NCBI RefSeq assembly: GCF_003641185.1
Contig: NZ_CP032757.1
Coordinates: forward strand, 496,001 to 560,000
DNA: 64,000 nt
Direction: 5' to 3'
Origin: Lactiplantibacillus pentosus
GTDB taxonomy: Bacteria > Bacillota > Bacilli > Lactobacillales > Lactobacillaceae
The position numbers were made by a program, and so were the translations under genes. This document shows, piece after piece, positions 29,251 through 38,980 of this stretch. A model generated the notes under the pieces. The model was not told where the DNA came from and made no database searches. It saw only the letters and a list, made by a program, of their open reading frames with translations. Position 1 is the stretch's first letter; each line of letters begins with the position of its first letter.

Positions 29251-29749
29251 TTTAACCATCTTTAAGGCTAAATCATAACTAGCACAACGCGTAAACAATC
29301 ACTAAATTGCAGCATGAGGAATGCGAGCCAGCCGTTTGAATGAAACGGAAACATGTCAGTTGGGACTGGAATCAGGCCTGGTACGGTCATCTGGCGAGCT
29401 GTAGGATAATTGCATGTTATCGATCACAATACGACATAACGGCTCGTACAAGCGATTCTAAGCAGTAATACATAGACAGTCGCAGGGCACTAACGCTGTA
29501 CTGGCAGAGTCTATCATAGACTAAACGGTGACCTAATGTTAGCAATCAAGTGCCAATCACAGTCGAAATGTGACTTAATTATGTATCCAAATCATCAATG
29601 AAAGCGTTTGAATTAGTTGTTCAGATGATTTTATTGCGTAAAAAGATTACAGTTTCCTGATATTGGTTGTATTTTGGGCGGACATTCTTTATTATGGTTA
29701 ATGATTGTATGATACAGTGTGACACTTATTTAGCGAGGAAAGTTATGTT
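29251..29749. other. Intergenic region before murA
   Basis: No gene seen. It holds the right-hand direct repeat flanking E4 (29301-29317), a cre-like TGAAAGCGTTTGAA (29599-29612, one clear mismatch) and a possible murA -10, TATGAT (29708-29713). No good -35 was found. Confidence 0.4.
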
Positions 29750-31030
29750 ATGAAAAAAATGATTATCCATGGCGGAAAACGACTTTCTGGGGAATTAACG
29801 ATCGGTGGCGCAAAAAATAGTACCGTCGCACTGATTCCTGCTGCGATTCTTGCAGACACTCCGGTCCAATTCGATACGGTTCCGCACATTTTAGACGTTC
29901 ACAATTTACGACTGATTTTAGAGTCAATGAACGTCCATTCCACTTTTGAAAACGATGTTCTAACAATTGATCCAACAAATATTGAAGAATCTGAATTACC
30001 AAGTCATGCCATTAAAAGTTTGCGGGCGTCCTACTACTTTATGGGTGCTTTGCTAGGACGGTTCAACCGCGCAACGGTGACCTTCCCAGGTGGTGACAAT
30101 ATCGGGCCACGGCCAATTGACCAGCATATTAAGGGGTTCAAGGCCCTAGGTGCTAATGTGGTTGAAGAAAATGATTCTGTATTCATCTCGACGGGTACGG
30201 AAGGTCTTCACGGCGCGCGCATCTTTTTAGATGTGGTTTCGGTTGGTGCAACCATCAATATTATTTTGGCTGCGGTCAAAGCACATGGGACGACCACAAT
30301 TGAAAATGCCGCCAAAGAACCTGAAATTATTGATTTAGCAACCTTCTTGAACAATATGGGTGCCAAGATTCGCGGCGCTGGTACGGATGTCATTCGGATT
30401 GAAGGTGTTCCAGCGTTACATTCGCGGGCGACCCACACGATTATTCCGGACCGCATCGAGACGGGGACTTATTTGTCACTCGCCGCTTCGATTGGGGACG
30501 GCATCTTACTGAAGAATGTGATTCCAGAACATATGGAATCATTTACTGCTAAGCTGGTTGAGATGGGCGTTGACCTCCAAATCAATGAAGATAGTATTTA
30601 CGTGCCACGTGCACAGGATCTAGATCCAATTCGGGTCAAAACGATGACCTATCCAGGCTTCGCAACTGACCTGCAACAACCCATTACGCCGCTATTATTA
30701 CGGGCGAACGGGAGTAGTGTGGTCATCGACACGATTTACCCACAACGGACTCAACATGTCGCCCAATTACGCAAAATGGGTGCGGATATTCGTGTTCAGG
30801 ATAACCTGATCGTTGTCGGACATTCCGCACATTTACAGGGTGCACACGTTGAGGCTGGCGAGATTCGGTCTGGAGCAGCATTAATGATTGCTGGTTTGGC
30901 CGCAAGTGGCGTTACCGAAATCAGCCGTGCAGACAACATTCTGCGGGGGTATGACCGCGTCATTGATAAGTTGCATACCTTGGGTGCGGATGTTGAAATC
31001 GCTGCCGATGAAGAGGTTCCTGAAAAATAA
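29750..31030 (+). CDS. murA: UDP-GlcNAc 1-carboxyvinyltransferase with Asp at the catalytic Cys position
   Basis: MurA transfers enolpyruvate from PEP to UDP-GlcNAc, the first committed step of peptidoglycan synthesis. The 426-residue protein keeps K22 (GGAKNST) and the loop GPRPIDQHIKGF. The loop reads PGGDNIGPRP, however, where the usual enzyme has PGGC: residue 116 is Asp (codon GAC at 30095). Cys115 of E. coli MurA is the residue alkylated by fosfomycin, and Asp variants are naturally resistant. A second MurA may exist elsewhere, as is usual in Firmicutes. It precedes rho by 29 bases. Confidence 0.93.
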   Translation: MKKMIIHGGKRLSGELTIGGAKNSTVALIPAAILADTPVQFDTVPHILDVHNLRLILESMNVHSTFENDVLTIDPTNIEESELPSHAIKSLRASYYFMGALLGRFNRATVTFPGGDNIGPRPIDQHIKGFKALGANVVEENDSVFISTGTEGLHGARIFLDVVSVGATINIILAAVKAHGTTTIENAAKEPEIIDLATFLNNMGAKIRGAGTDVIRIEGVPALHSRATHTIIPDRIETGTYLSLAASIGDGILLKNVIPEHMESFTAKLVEMGVDLQINEDSIYVPRAQDLDPIRVKTMTYPGFATDLQQPITPLLLRANGSSVVIDTIYPQRTQHVAQLRKMGADIRVQDNLIVVGHSAHLQGAHVEAGEIRSGAALMIAGLAASGVTEISRADNILRGYDRVIDKLHTLGADVEIAADEEVPEK

Positions 31031-31059
31031 CGATAGTCAGCTAAGAAAGAACAGTGGTT

Positions 31060-32352
31060 ATGGAAAAAATTTTAACAATGCACGATCTCGAGCAAATGAC
31101 GTTAAAAGAAATTTATAACTATGCCCGTGAATACAAAATTTCTTATTATTCGCAAATGAATAAGAAGGAACTCTCACTAGCCGTTCTCCGTGAACAGGAC
31201 AAAAAGCGCGGATTTGTGCAGATGGAAGGCGTCTTGGAAATTATCAGCCAAGAGGGCTATGGTTTTTTGCGGCCAATTAACTATGGGCCATCGCAGGAAG
31301 ACATCTATATTTCCCAATCACAAATCCATCGTTTTGGCTTGCGTAATGGGGACTATGTGGCTGGTCAAGCTCGTCCACCACGCCCTAATGAACGTTATTA
31401 TGGGTTGATGCGAGTTGGAAGTGTGAATGGTAAGGATCCAAATGAGGCCAAGCAACGGCCTCATTTTCCGGCTTTAACGCCCCTTTATCCAGAGACGCAA
31501 ATCAAATTATCGACAACGGCGTCCGTACTGGCAACTCGGTTGATCGATACCTTTGTGCCAATTGGTTTTGGTCAACGGGGCTTGATCGTTGCGCCACCTA
31601 AAGCGGGGAAGACGACGCTATTGAAGAATATCGCCAATGGTATCGTGGCTAATTATCCCGACGCTAAGTTGATCATGTTGCTAATTGATGAACGGCCCGA
31701 AGAAGTGACCGATTTGGAACGGTCGATTAAAGGTGAGGTCGTCAGTTCGACGTTTGACCAACAGCCTCAAAACCACGTCCGGGTCGCAGAACTTGTCCTA
31801 GAACGGGCACGCCGACTAGTTGAGGATAAGCAGGATGTGATTATCCTACTTGATTCGATTACGCGGCTGACGCGGGCTTATAACTTGGTCATTCCGTCGA
31901 GCGGACGGACCTTATCGGGTGGGGTCGATCCCACGGCGTTCTATAAACCGAAACGTTTCTTTGGCTCTGCACGGAACATCGAGGAGGGCGGTAGTCTCAC
32001 GATTTTAGGGACGGCCTTGGTCGATACCGGTAGCCGGATGGACGATATGATTTATGAAGAATTCAAAGGGACCGGGAACTCAGAATTACAATTATCTCGT
32101 GAACTCGCTGAACGGCGGGTCTTCCCAGCGCTAGACTTGAAACAATCTAGCACCCGGAAGGAAGAATTGCTCGTGAGTCGGAAGAATTTGGAACCGGTCT
32201 GGCAGATTCGGCGTTCAATGACCGGCAATGCGCTTGAATACACCGAACAACTCTTACAATTCTTGAAGAATACGAAGACGAATGCTGAATTTTTACGCGA
32301 TTTATCGGGTTTGAAATTCACAGGGCAGTCAACCCGGCGGCCACGGCGCTAG
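31060..32352 (+). CDS. rho: Transcription termination factor Rho
   Basis: Rho is a hexameric RNA-dependent ATPase that ends transcription. The 430-residue protein has the N-terminal helical domain, the RNA-binding cold-shock-like domain (about 50-115: [17 protein letters not shown]), Walker [14 protein letters not shown] (from about 180), the [12 protein letters not shown] segment and the Q/R-loop region. An in-frame GTG two codons upstream is possible, but the ATG at 31060 gives the usual N-terminus [13 protein letters not shown]. It follows murA closely and precedes rpmE2, the common lactobacillar order. Confidence 0.95.
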   Translation: MEKILTMHDLEQMTLKEIYNYAREYKISYYSQMNKKELSLAVLREQDKKRGFVQMEGVLEIISQEGYGFLRPINYGPSQEDIYISQSQIHRFGLRNGDYVAGQARPPRPNERYYGLMRVGSVNGKDPNEAKQRPHFPALTPLYPETQIKLSTTASVLATRLIDTFVPIGFGQRGLIVAPPKAGKTTLLKNIANGIVANYPDAKLIMLLIDERPEEVTDLERSIKGEVVSSTFDQQPQNHVRVAELVLERARRLVEDKQDVIILLDSITRLTRAYNLVIPSSGRTLSGGVDPTAFYKPKRFFGSARNIEEGGSLTILGTALVDTGSRMDDMIYEEFKGTGNSELQLSRELAERRVFPALDLKQSSTRKEELLVSRKNLEPVWQIRRSMTGNALEYTEQLLQFLKNTKTNAEFLRDLSGLKFTGQSTRRPRR

Positions 32353-32469
32353 TCCAGTCCTTTTAGTGGTTGACGGGGCCTAGTCATTCGTGATAACATG
32401 TTTATCGTTGGTTAAAACTATGATAATCTCTGTTTCAGCAAATGATTCAGGGCAAAGGAGCGAAATACA

Positions 32470-32715
32470 ATGCAAAAAGGAATTCATCCAGATTACCACT
32501 TAGTTGTGTTCCAAGACTCAACTACTGGTTTTAAGTTCATCTCTGGTTCAACAGCTACTTCAGCAGAAACTGTTGAATGGGAAGATGGTAACACTTACCC
32601 ATTGATCCGTGTTGAAATTACTTCAGATTCACATCCATTCTACACTGGTAAGCAAAAGTTTACCAAGGCCGATGGTGCGGTCGATCGTTTCAACAAGAAA
32701 TACGGTCTCAAATAA
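32470..32715 (+). CDS. rpmE2: Ribosomal protein L31, type B (zinc-free)
   Basis: This 81-residue large-subunit protein is the C-minus form of L31. It starts [16 protein letters not shown] and contains no Cys, so it lacks the zinc-binding CxxC motif of type A. Type B paralogues work when zinc is scarce, but many lactobacilli have only this form. AAAGGAG precedes the ATG. Codon choice is strongly biased, as expected for a highly expressed gene. A terminator follows immediately. Confidence 0.96.
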   Translation: MQKGIHPDYHLVVFQDSTTGFKFISGSTATSAETVEWEDGNTYPLIRVEITSDSHPFYTGKQKFTKADGAVDRFNKKYGLK

Positions 32716-32729
32716 GCAAACAATTAATT

Positions 32730-32762
32730 GGCGTTCTGACTTCGGTTGGGGCGTCTTTTTTT
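32730..32762 (+). terminator. Terminator after rpmE2
   Basis: GGCGTTCTGAC (32730-32740), a TTCG loop and GTTGGGGCGTC (32745-32755) form an 11-pair stem rich in G.U, followed by seven T. Confidence 0.82.
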
Positions 32763-32984
32763 GTAATTCAAAAATCAGTGCATGTGAGTCTTAAAGCGCT
32801 TAACAATCAGGTTTTTAATGCTTTTATGCGGCTTTGTTGAGAGTTATGATAATGTGAATAACCATATGTCTCTAATCCAGAAAACTGGTAATTTTTTAGA
32901 ATGTCGGTTGCGCTATATTTGATGGTGGTGATTGTCGTGATATTGGCAAAATTGAACTATTTACGATGCAGTCCGCAAAATCAG

Positions 32985-33029
32985 TTGACATAGCGAAATA
33001 ATCGTTTTAATTTTAAGTAAGCGCTTACA
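32985..33029 (+). promoter_or_regulatory. Promoter-like site with cre before the ABC exporter island
   Basis: TTGACA (32985-32990) is followed at 17 bases by a weak TAATTT. The palindrome AGTAAGCGCTTACA (33016-33029), one mismatch from the CcpA cre consensus, covers the expected start of transcription. This is a typical arrangement for catabolite repression. No other gene was found in 32763-33169. Confidence 0.5.
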
Positions 33030-33169
33030 TATTTGGGCGGGGATTATCTAGATGATTTTTACATCGAAATGAATAGAAAATATTTGATATGTCTGTATTC
33101 ATTGCGAAGAACGAAACAATGAAAATCTTATGATTTCAAAAAAACGTGAAAGTTTTAAAAATATTGATT

Positions 33170-33289
33170 ATGCATCAAATTAAGGCCAGTAAGCAATTCT
33201 TTTTTCAGTTAGCGAAGAAGTGCTGTGCTAGTGGTGATGAGATGGAAAATTATAGTAAATTTGAAATAGAGGATAAGCTATTTTGGTAA
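33170..33289 (+). CDS. Possible small peptide gene upstream of ABC exporters
   Basis: An open frame begins with MHQIKASKQF at 33170, contains an adjacent Cys-Cys, and ends in KLFW. An internal ATG at 33242 would give MENYSKFEIEDKLFW. The stop is seven bases before the exporter start, suggesting translational coupling. Ribosome sites are weak (GGTGATGAG before 33242). A small exported peptide or processed-peptide precursor is possible but not shown; the frame may be fortuitous in AT-rich DNA. Confidence 0.3.
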   Translation: MHQIKASKQFFFQLAKKCCASGDEMENYSKFEIEDKLFW

Positions 33290-33296
33290 GAAGCAA

Positions 33297-34940
33297 ATGA
33301 AAAAACACTTGACGATTAGAATGGTACTATTTATAACAGCTTTGCTAATATTAGTTGGTACTGAGAGTTATTTGAATGTTGAAATACAATTAATTATTGG
33401 AAAAGTAATTGACGCGTTAAAGAAACCAGAAATATTTAAATATTATTTGATTGTCTTTATGCTGATTTCAATAGTAGAAATAATAGCGTATCTTTTGATG
33501 ACGCTAATGCAAAGCATTACAAAAATTAAAATTGATTCTTATGTAAAAAAATCAGTAATGAAAAGTATGATTCGTATACGCTATCAGCAAATGAGAAAGT
33601 ATGACGAAACTGAAATTCGACAAATGTGGTTGAACGACAGTGCTGATATATCGAGCTCTACTGTAACTTTACTATTTCAATTTATTGTTGAATTCGTTAC
33701 TGGCGTGATCGCCGTAATTCAATTATTTAAGATCTCTATGATGATAACTCTTGTGGTTGTATCAGTCATGATTGGCACAAGTCTTCTTGTCCATCTAGTT
33801 TCTACGTATTCTGAAAAGGTCACGAAATCATTTAGAAAAGTTGAAGCTGAAATTAAGAGAGACTTTTACAATTTATTTGGATTTTTTAGATTGCAAAAGA
33901 TCTTTGAAAACGAAAAAAGTTTGATGCAAGTTCTATCTGATGACGGAATTAGATATGTTCAGAGCAAAACCAAGTTTCTAATGGTATCTCAATTTTTTAG
34001 AACCTTCTCCAGAGTTTTAGCAGCGGTATTACCTGTCTTGGTTATTGTCATTGGCGGTGGAAATGGAACCAATAAGCTTAGTGTGGGACAGGTTGCTGCT
34101 TGCATAACGCTTGTTGTTACTATAAATGCACCAATTCAGGATTTTAATAATTTACGAGTTGAGTGGAGTACTTTTAAATTTAAGATCGATAAGTTGCTGA
34201 ATTTCAATGGTTTACCAAAAGAAAATTATGTAGATGGTAAAGAACTGCAGCATATTTCAGAAATTGAATTTAATAACGTAGGCTATACCGATGGAGCTAC
34301 AAAAATTCTAGAATCTATAGATTTCAGAATTAAAAGTGGAGAAAAAGTAGCGATTGTTGGAGCGAGTGGCTCCGGTAAGACGACGCTGGTGAAAGTGCTA
34401 AGTCGTCTTGTCGCACCGACTGATGGGCATGTGTATATTAATCGAGTTGATATTAGTAGTTATGAATTGCAGAGTCTGAGAAACAAAATTGGATTTATGA
34501 CATCCACCCCGTTCATAGAAAATAGAACGATTGATACACTTTTGGTGAACCACCAGGAAGGGCAAAGCTTGATTAATAGATTTAGACTGCAGGATAATAC
34601 ATTATTTCATGATTTGTCGGAAACGGTTTCTGAATCAACTATTTCAGGTGGTCAAAAGAAACTGTATGGACTTTTGGACCTACTTCAAACTGAACATGAA
34701 ATTCTGGTCTTTGATGAACTAACAACTGGTCTAGATTGGAAAACTGCGCAAGGGGTTATAAGTGAATTGTTAAAATCATCTGTAGGCGTAATTGTTATTA
34801 CTCACGAGAATGTACTGTTGGAAAAATTCGACAAAATTATAGTCATGGACAATGGCAGGATAAGTCAAGTAGGAACTCCAGATGAAGTTATTCAGAAGAA
34901 TAGTTTTTTTAGAAAGCTGGTTTGCGGCAATGAAAGTTAG
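33297..34940 (+). CDS. ABC half-exporter, first subunit
   Basis: The 547-residue protein has about six membrane segments in residues 1-300 and a nucleotide-binding domain after that: Walker A GASGSGKTTL, signature ISGGQKK (variant of LSGGQ), Walker B VFDE and switch His in VITHEN. It has no C39 peptidase domain. It overlaps the next gene, a second half-exporter, so the two probably form a heterodimer. The DNA is much richer in A+T than its surroundings and uses AGA/ATA codons, suggesting horizontal gain. The substrate is unknown; peptides, lipids or drugs are all possible. Confidence 0.82.
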   Translation: MKKHLTIRMVLFITALLILVGTESYLNVEIQLIIGKVIDALKKPEIFKYYLIVFMLISIVEIIAYLLMTLMQSITKIKIDSYVKKSVMKSMIRIRYQQMRKYDETEIRQMWLNDSADISSSTVTLLFQFIVEFVTGVIAVIQLFKISMMITLVVVSVMIGTSLLVHLVSTYSEKVTKSFRKVEAEIKRDFYNLFGFFRLQKIFENEKSLMQVLSDDGIRYVQSKTKFLMVSQFFRTFSRVLAAVLPVLVIVIGGGNGTNKLSVGQVAACITLVVTINAPIQDFNNLRVEWSTFKFKIDKLLNFNGLPKENYVDGKELQHISEIEFNNVGYTDGATKILESIDFRIKSGEKVAIVGASGSGKTTLVKVLSRLVAPTDGHVYINRVDISSYELQSLRNKIGFMTSTPFIENRTIDTLLVNHQEGQSLINRFRLQDNTLFHDLSETVSESTISGGQKKLYGLLDLLQTEHEILVFDELTTGLDWKTAQGVISELLKSSVGVIVITHENVLLEKFDKIIVMDNGRISQVGTPDEVIQKNSFFRKLVCGNES

Positions 34941-36543
34941 AGATAAAAAGTCTTATAATCAGTTTTTTTTAAAAGCGCTTCGAAAAAAGTGGTACTTAGT
35001 TTTAGAGTCAATACTGTCTGGAACAATTAGGGCTTTAGTTATGCTGTTACCCACCTATTTTACGAAGTTAGCACTCAACTCTATATCAACTGGTCTCACT
35101 AATAAATTGGTATGGTACTGCTTGGGCATAGTCATCTCACCTTTGATTGTTTTGTTTTTATATGTGTTAGACACTTATTTAAGTCAATATGTCTTTCAAA
35201 TCGTTCAAAGAATTCGAGAAAAAGTTGTCGGTAGTTTGGTGCAATCAAGTGTTGATTTAAAGGCGAATCAAGCTGATGGGTTATATACGAATTTATATAT
35301 TGGAACTCAGAACATCGAAGATTATTACTACAGCTCTCTCAGTAACTTGACATGGTATGCTGCTACGCTGGTTTGGGGATTTGGATTTATGTTTGAAATT
35401 AGTTGGCAAATTACGTTGTCAGTGATAGTAATAACGGCAATTCAAATATTTCTTACTACTCTTAATGGCGCTAAGATTAAAAAGATTACTGCAGAAAAAC
35501 AAAATGCGACAAAAAGAGGGCTGGCGCTTGTTGGCGAGCTTTTCAATCAACAGGAAAACATTAAGGTACAAACTAGATACAGAAGTGAAGAGAAAAAAGT
35601 AAACGGATGGTTTGGGCAATATTATAAGATATTAAAACAAAATGTCTTGGTCGACTGGTTAAGTGATTTCTATTCGAAAATAGCACAGCTGATAAGAATG
35701 GGTATAATTTTCGTTTTGGGTATTATACTGTTTGAACAGCAAAAATTACTTCCGGGAGATTTAGTCGCTCTCAATACCTATATTTTGTGGCTTATACCAG
35801 TCATTTATGGGTTGCAAAACTGGCTTCTAAGCAGATCTTCAATTGATGTATACAAAAATGATTTAAACCTTTTGATGAATAAAAAAGACATACAGCATTT
35901 TAAGAAGCTTATGACGGGTGAAATTAAATCTATTAGGGGTGCTAATATCACTTCGATAAATATTGAGAAATCTAATGTAACACCGCTTGATTTTTGTATT
36001 AAATCACCGGGAACTTATTTTGTAACAGGAAGTTCTGGAAGTGGGAAAACAAGTTTAATGGAAATGATCGTTGGACTAAATCAAAATTTTTCGGGTACAG
36101 TGAAAATAAATGGCTACGACATTCAAACTATTGATCGTGAGTCGCTCTATAAGAGAATAAAGATGGTTGACCAGCGGAACGAAATAATTGATGCTAGTTT
36201 ATACGAAAACTTGTTTTTGGATGTTAATCGCGACTCTTTTTTGTCAGTATATTCAGCATTAGTTAAGAAAATGCAGTTAAATAACGTTTTTGAACAATAC
36301 TATTATAGCGAACGCAGTATCAGTGATGTAGGATTGTCAGATGGAGAAAAAAAGCGGATTTGCGTTCTTCGTGGCTTGGCTAGCAATGTAGAAACGCTAA
36401 TTTTAGATGAACCTACTGCTGGATTAGATTATAAGAACAAAAAAGTCGTGATTAGTTTGATTGATGCAATTAGACAAGGTAAGCTAACTATTATTGTGAC
36501 GCATGATAATATTGAAAATTACGACAATGTAATTGAAGTGTGA
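34930..36543 (+). CDS. ABC half-exporter, second subunit
   Basis: The start is taken at the ATG at 34930, which overlaps the end of the previous gene by 11 bases. A longer in-frame start at 34882 would overlap much more. The product (537 residues) has an N-terminal six-helix membrane domain and an NBD with Walker A GSSGSGKTSL, a degenerate signature LSDGEKKR, Walker B LILDEP and VTHDN. Both NBDs retain the catalytic Glu, so both could hydrolyse ATP. It shares the A+T-rich composition of its partner. Confidence 0.82.
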   Translation: MKVRDKKSYNQFFLKALRKKWYLVLESILSGTIRALVMLLPTYFTKLALNSISTGLTNKLVWYCLGIVISPLIVLFLYVLDTYLSQYVFQIVQRIREKVVGSLVQSSVDLKANQADGLYTNLYIGTQNIEDYYYSSLSNLTWYAATLVWGFGFMFEISWQITLSVIVITAIQIFLTTLNGAKIKKITAEKQNATKRGLALVGELFNQQENIKVQTRYRSEEKKVNGWFGQYYKILKQNVLVDWLSDFYSKIAQLIRMGIIFVLGIILFEQQKLLPGDLVALNTYILWLIPVIYGLQNWLLSRSSIDVYKNDLNLLMNKKDIQHFKKLMTGEIKSIRGANITSINIEKSNVTPLDFCIKSPGTYFVTGSSGSGKTSLMEMIVGLNQNFSGTVKINGYDIQTIDRESLYKRIKMVDQRNEIIDASLYENLFLDVNRDSFLSVYSALVKKMQLNNVFEQYYYSERSISDVGLSDGEKKRICVLRGLASNVETLILDEPTAGLDYKNKKVVISLIDAIRQGKLTIIVTHDNIENYDNVIEV

Positions 36544-36630
36544 TATTTGTTACGTGAGTTTAAATTAACTAATCAAACATGTAGAAATAGCTTGCTGATT
36601 GCCACAAGCTTTTCAGATGAAGCAACCGAC

Positions 36631-36672
36631 AAATAACCCGCCCAAGTTCTCACAAACTTGGGCGGGTTATTT
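36631..36672. terminator. Bidirectional terminator
   Basis: AAATAACCCGCCCAAGTT (36631-36648) pairs fully with AACTTGGGCGGGTTATTT (36655-36672), between convergent genes. Confidence 0.85.
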
Positions 36673-36692
36673 CAGCTTAATCGAACGTCAAT

Positions 36693-37829
36693 TCAGTACC
36701 GCATGATGGCGAGAGCGGCAGTTTCGACGGGCATCCGGTCAGCTGGGATGATGCGAATCTGGCCATTCATTGCCATCACCACATCGACGAGGTCATCGAT
36801 TAGGTTATCCGGTGCGGCGACGGGATCGGGTTGTTCGACGGTGGTTGTTGGCAGGCCACCAGCGACATTCGCGTCAGCTGCAACGATCAAGGTGTCGATG
36901 CGACCGCTGAGTGCGGGTTTGATCATGTCGAAGGGATCATCAATGGCGAGTTGCCGTGATTGGGCCTGGTCGTAACGCTCCATCATGATGTCGGCGAGCT
37001 GCGTATGCCATTTGGTCTGAACAGGTTCAGTGGCCGTTTGCATGGCACCTAACGTTAAGTTGCTTGGCGATTTATCAATCATCAAGTGTTGCGACAAGTA
37101 CGGGTTCTTGTTGATTGCCCGAAAGACAGCTTGATTGTGCGGCAAGCCCATCAAAATCAGTGGGCGTTGTGTCCGTTGTGAGTAGGCTTGGACGTAGGTT
37201 GCGACTTGTTGGTAATAGTTGCGCTGGTCAATATCCCGTTCTTCGGCTTTGGCGTTGTGGCCGTGATAGTTCGCGCCGTGGACCGGACTCGCGTTGAAAT
37301 TCAGGTCACCACCGCGTTTTTCAGTACCCAGTGCTTCTGTCAAAGTCCGGGGAGCGTCCGCGGGCAGCTCGATTTCAATGAAGCGACCGTCACGTTGTGC
37401 ATAGAGTGCCATGCTATCTTCGTTAAGCGCTAACAAATCAAAATCAAATTGATGTTGACGGTCGGCGAGCACCGGACGAATCGCAGGCATACTATTGACG
37501 ATGACTTGATTTTCGGTTGGGTATTGCAGGTCAAAGACGTGTAAATCGCGGCCGTTGGTAATAATCCCCGTTTGAGGCCCCGTGTGTTGAAGCCAAAAAG
37601 CGTTATCATCGATCAGTTGGGTCAACTGTTGCTGATAAGGCGCAAAGTCTGTCTTGGGAAAGTGGTGGGCCATCTGGGTTTCAGCGTCGTTAATTAATTG
37701 TTTGAATTGTAAGCGGCGGCGGTTCAGGTCGTTCATGACAACGGCCGTATTGCCATAGATTGCAATGAAGGGGCCGTCGTCGCGCTGTTGCATCAGTTGT
37801 GTGAGATCGTTTTTAACCATCGTTTCCAT
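36693..37829 (-). CDS. baeRF-like (eRF1/Vms1-related) protein
   Basis: The 378-residue soluble protein resembles the bacterial archaeo-eukaryotic release-factor-like (baeRF) families. It has an N-terminal domain with regular strands, a central eRF1-domain-2-like segment (HGANYHGHNAKAEERDIDQR, about 185-205), and an L7Ae-like C-terminal domain (IDTLIVAADANVAGGL, RIIPADRMP). Relatives of this fold act in ribosome rescue or cleavage of peptidyl-tRNA in eukaryotes and archaea. The bacterial role is not established. The assignment rests on recognised pattern only. Confidence 0.6.
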   Translation of the reverse strand: METMVKNDLTQLMQQRDDGPFIAIYGNTAVVMNDLNRRRLQFKQLINDAETQMAHHFPKTDFAPYQQQLTQLIDDNAFWLQHTGPQTGIITNGRDLHVFDLQYPTENQVIVNSMPAIRPVLADRQHQFDFDLLALNEDSMALYAQRDGRFIEIELPADAPRTLTEALGTEKRGGDLNFNASPVHGANYHGHNAKAEERDIDQRNYYQQVATYVQAYSQRTQRPLILMGLPHNQAVFRAINKNPYLSQHLMIDKSPSNLTLGAMQTATEPVQTKWHTQLADIMMERYDQAQSRQLAIDDPFDMIKPALSGRIDTLIVAADANVAGGLPTTTVEQPDPVAAPDNLIDDLVDVVMAMNGQIRIIPADRMPVETAALAIMRY

Positions 37830-38257
37830 AGGTCCAACCTGCTTTCTGTATTTGATAAGCCTAGCATACCAAGGATTGGATTGTTAACGCAAATATTATG
37901 ATTATAATAAGCTGAGACACAAAATGAGGTGGCTCAGGTTGCATTGTCAGCTGACGGTTGGTCAACCAGTGTCCAACTACTTGCGATGAAGGCAGTTAGT
38001 ATACTGATGTCATTGCCGTTCAGCTGATTTCAGACTGATGAGTGGATCGTGTGGACAAGCGCGTAAGGATCGGCGAAGTGCAGTGATTTAAGTGCAGTTT
38101 TGACCACGCTGCTTAGTCTGATAACCCTGACAGAGGTGCAATTCCGTTTAAGTTGACGCAACTTAACGAATTCGGGGCTTTATTCTGTGCGGCAATTAAG
38201 GTATATTTACCCTAAGGCCTTTGATAAAGGGCGTAAACAAATTAGGAGGCGGGATTA
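37830..38257. other. Intergenic region between divergent genes
   Basis: No gene found. TATAAT-like hexamers overlap on the two strands at 37901-37908, and an imperfect hairpin built on TTAAGTTGACGCAACTTAA lies at about 38150-38168. AGGAGGCGGG precedes srtA. Confidence 0.35.
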
Positions 38258-38962
38258 ATGAAGTCCAAGCAACATCCCGGGTTAAAGTGGTTAGGTCGGG
38301 GCGTCTTTGTCCTGCTAGTGTTAGTGTCGTTGGCGCTGATTTTTAATGAGCAGATCAAGAGTTGGTTGGTCAGTTCATATTCACCAACGGTCACGACCAA
38401 AACGGTCAAACAGAATGCTAAGAAAAAGAGTGATTTCAACTTTTCAAAAGTTAAATCGTTGGACTTTCAAACGGTCGCGAAAGCCCGCATGAATAAGAAC
38501 GCGATTCACGTGATTGGTTCGATTGCGATTCCGTCCATTGATTTATACTTACCGATTGGAAATGGTGTCAGCAACGAGACGCTCGCTTTAGCCGCGGGAA
38601 CGATGAAGGCTGATCAAAAGATGGGACAGGGGAACTACGCACTGGCCGGTCACCATATGATCAAGCACGGCGCTCTATTTAGCCCGCTCTATTACAAGAG
38701 TAAGGTTGGTCAAATGATTTATGTCAGTGATGCGAAGAAGATTTACGCTTACAAGACGAGTCAACGGACCTTTATTAAGGCGACGGATGTCCAAGTGATC
38801 GATGACGTGCCCGGCAAAAAGCTGATTACGTTGATTACGTGTGACAAGACCGGAGCGGGCCGACTGATGATTCGCGGAACGTATGTCCAAAAATGGTCGT
38901 TCAAGTCGGCACCAGCTAAGGTTCAGAAGGCCTTTACAAGTCATTTTAACAACAAATATTAA
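38258..38962 (+). CDS. srtA: Sortase A
   Basis: This class A sortase is the membrane transpeptidase that links LPxTG-type surface proteins to the cell wall. The 234-residue protein has one N-terminal membrane anchor (about 10-30) and an extracellular catalytic domain. The triad is visible: H132 (AGHHM), C195 (TLITC) and R206 (GRLMIRG). AGGAGG precedes the ATG. It is the housekeeping type, not linked to a pilin cluster, and lies before lemA-htpX. Confidence 0.94.
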   Translation: MKSKQHPGLKWLGRGVFVLLVLVSLALIFNEQIKSWLVSSYSPTVTTKTVKQNAKKKSDFNFSKVKSLDFQTVAKARMNKNAIHVIGSIAIPSIDLYLPIGNGVSNETLALAAGTMKADQKMGQGNYALAGHHMIKHGALFSPLYYKSKVGQMIYVSDAKKIYAYKTSQRTFIKATDVQVIDDVPGKKLITLITCDKTGAGRLMIRGTYVQKWSFKSAPAKVQKAFTSHFNNKY

Positions 38963-38980
38963 CAATTATTACAATTTGAG

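Noticed and set aside
32791..32805. cre site at TTAAAGCGCTTAAC
   Set aside because: It is palindromic at the core but misses several consensus positions and lies directly after a terminator with no gene near.
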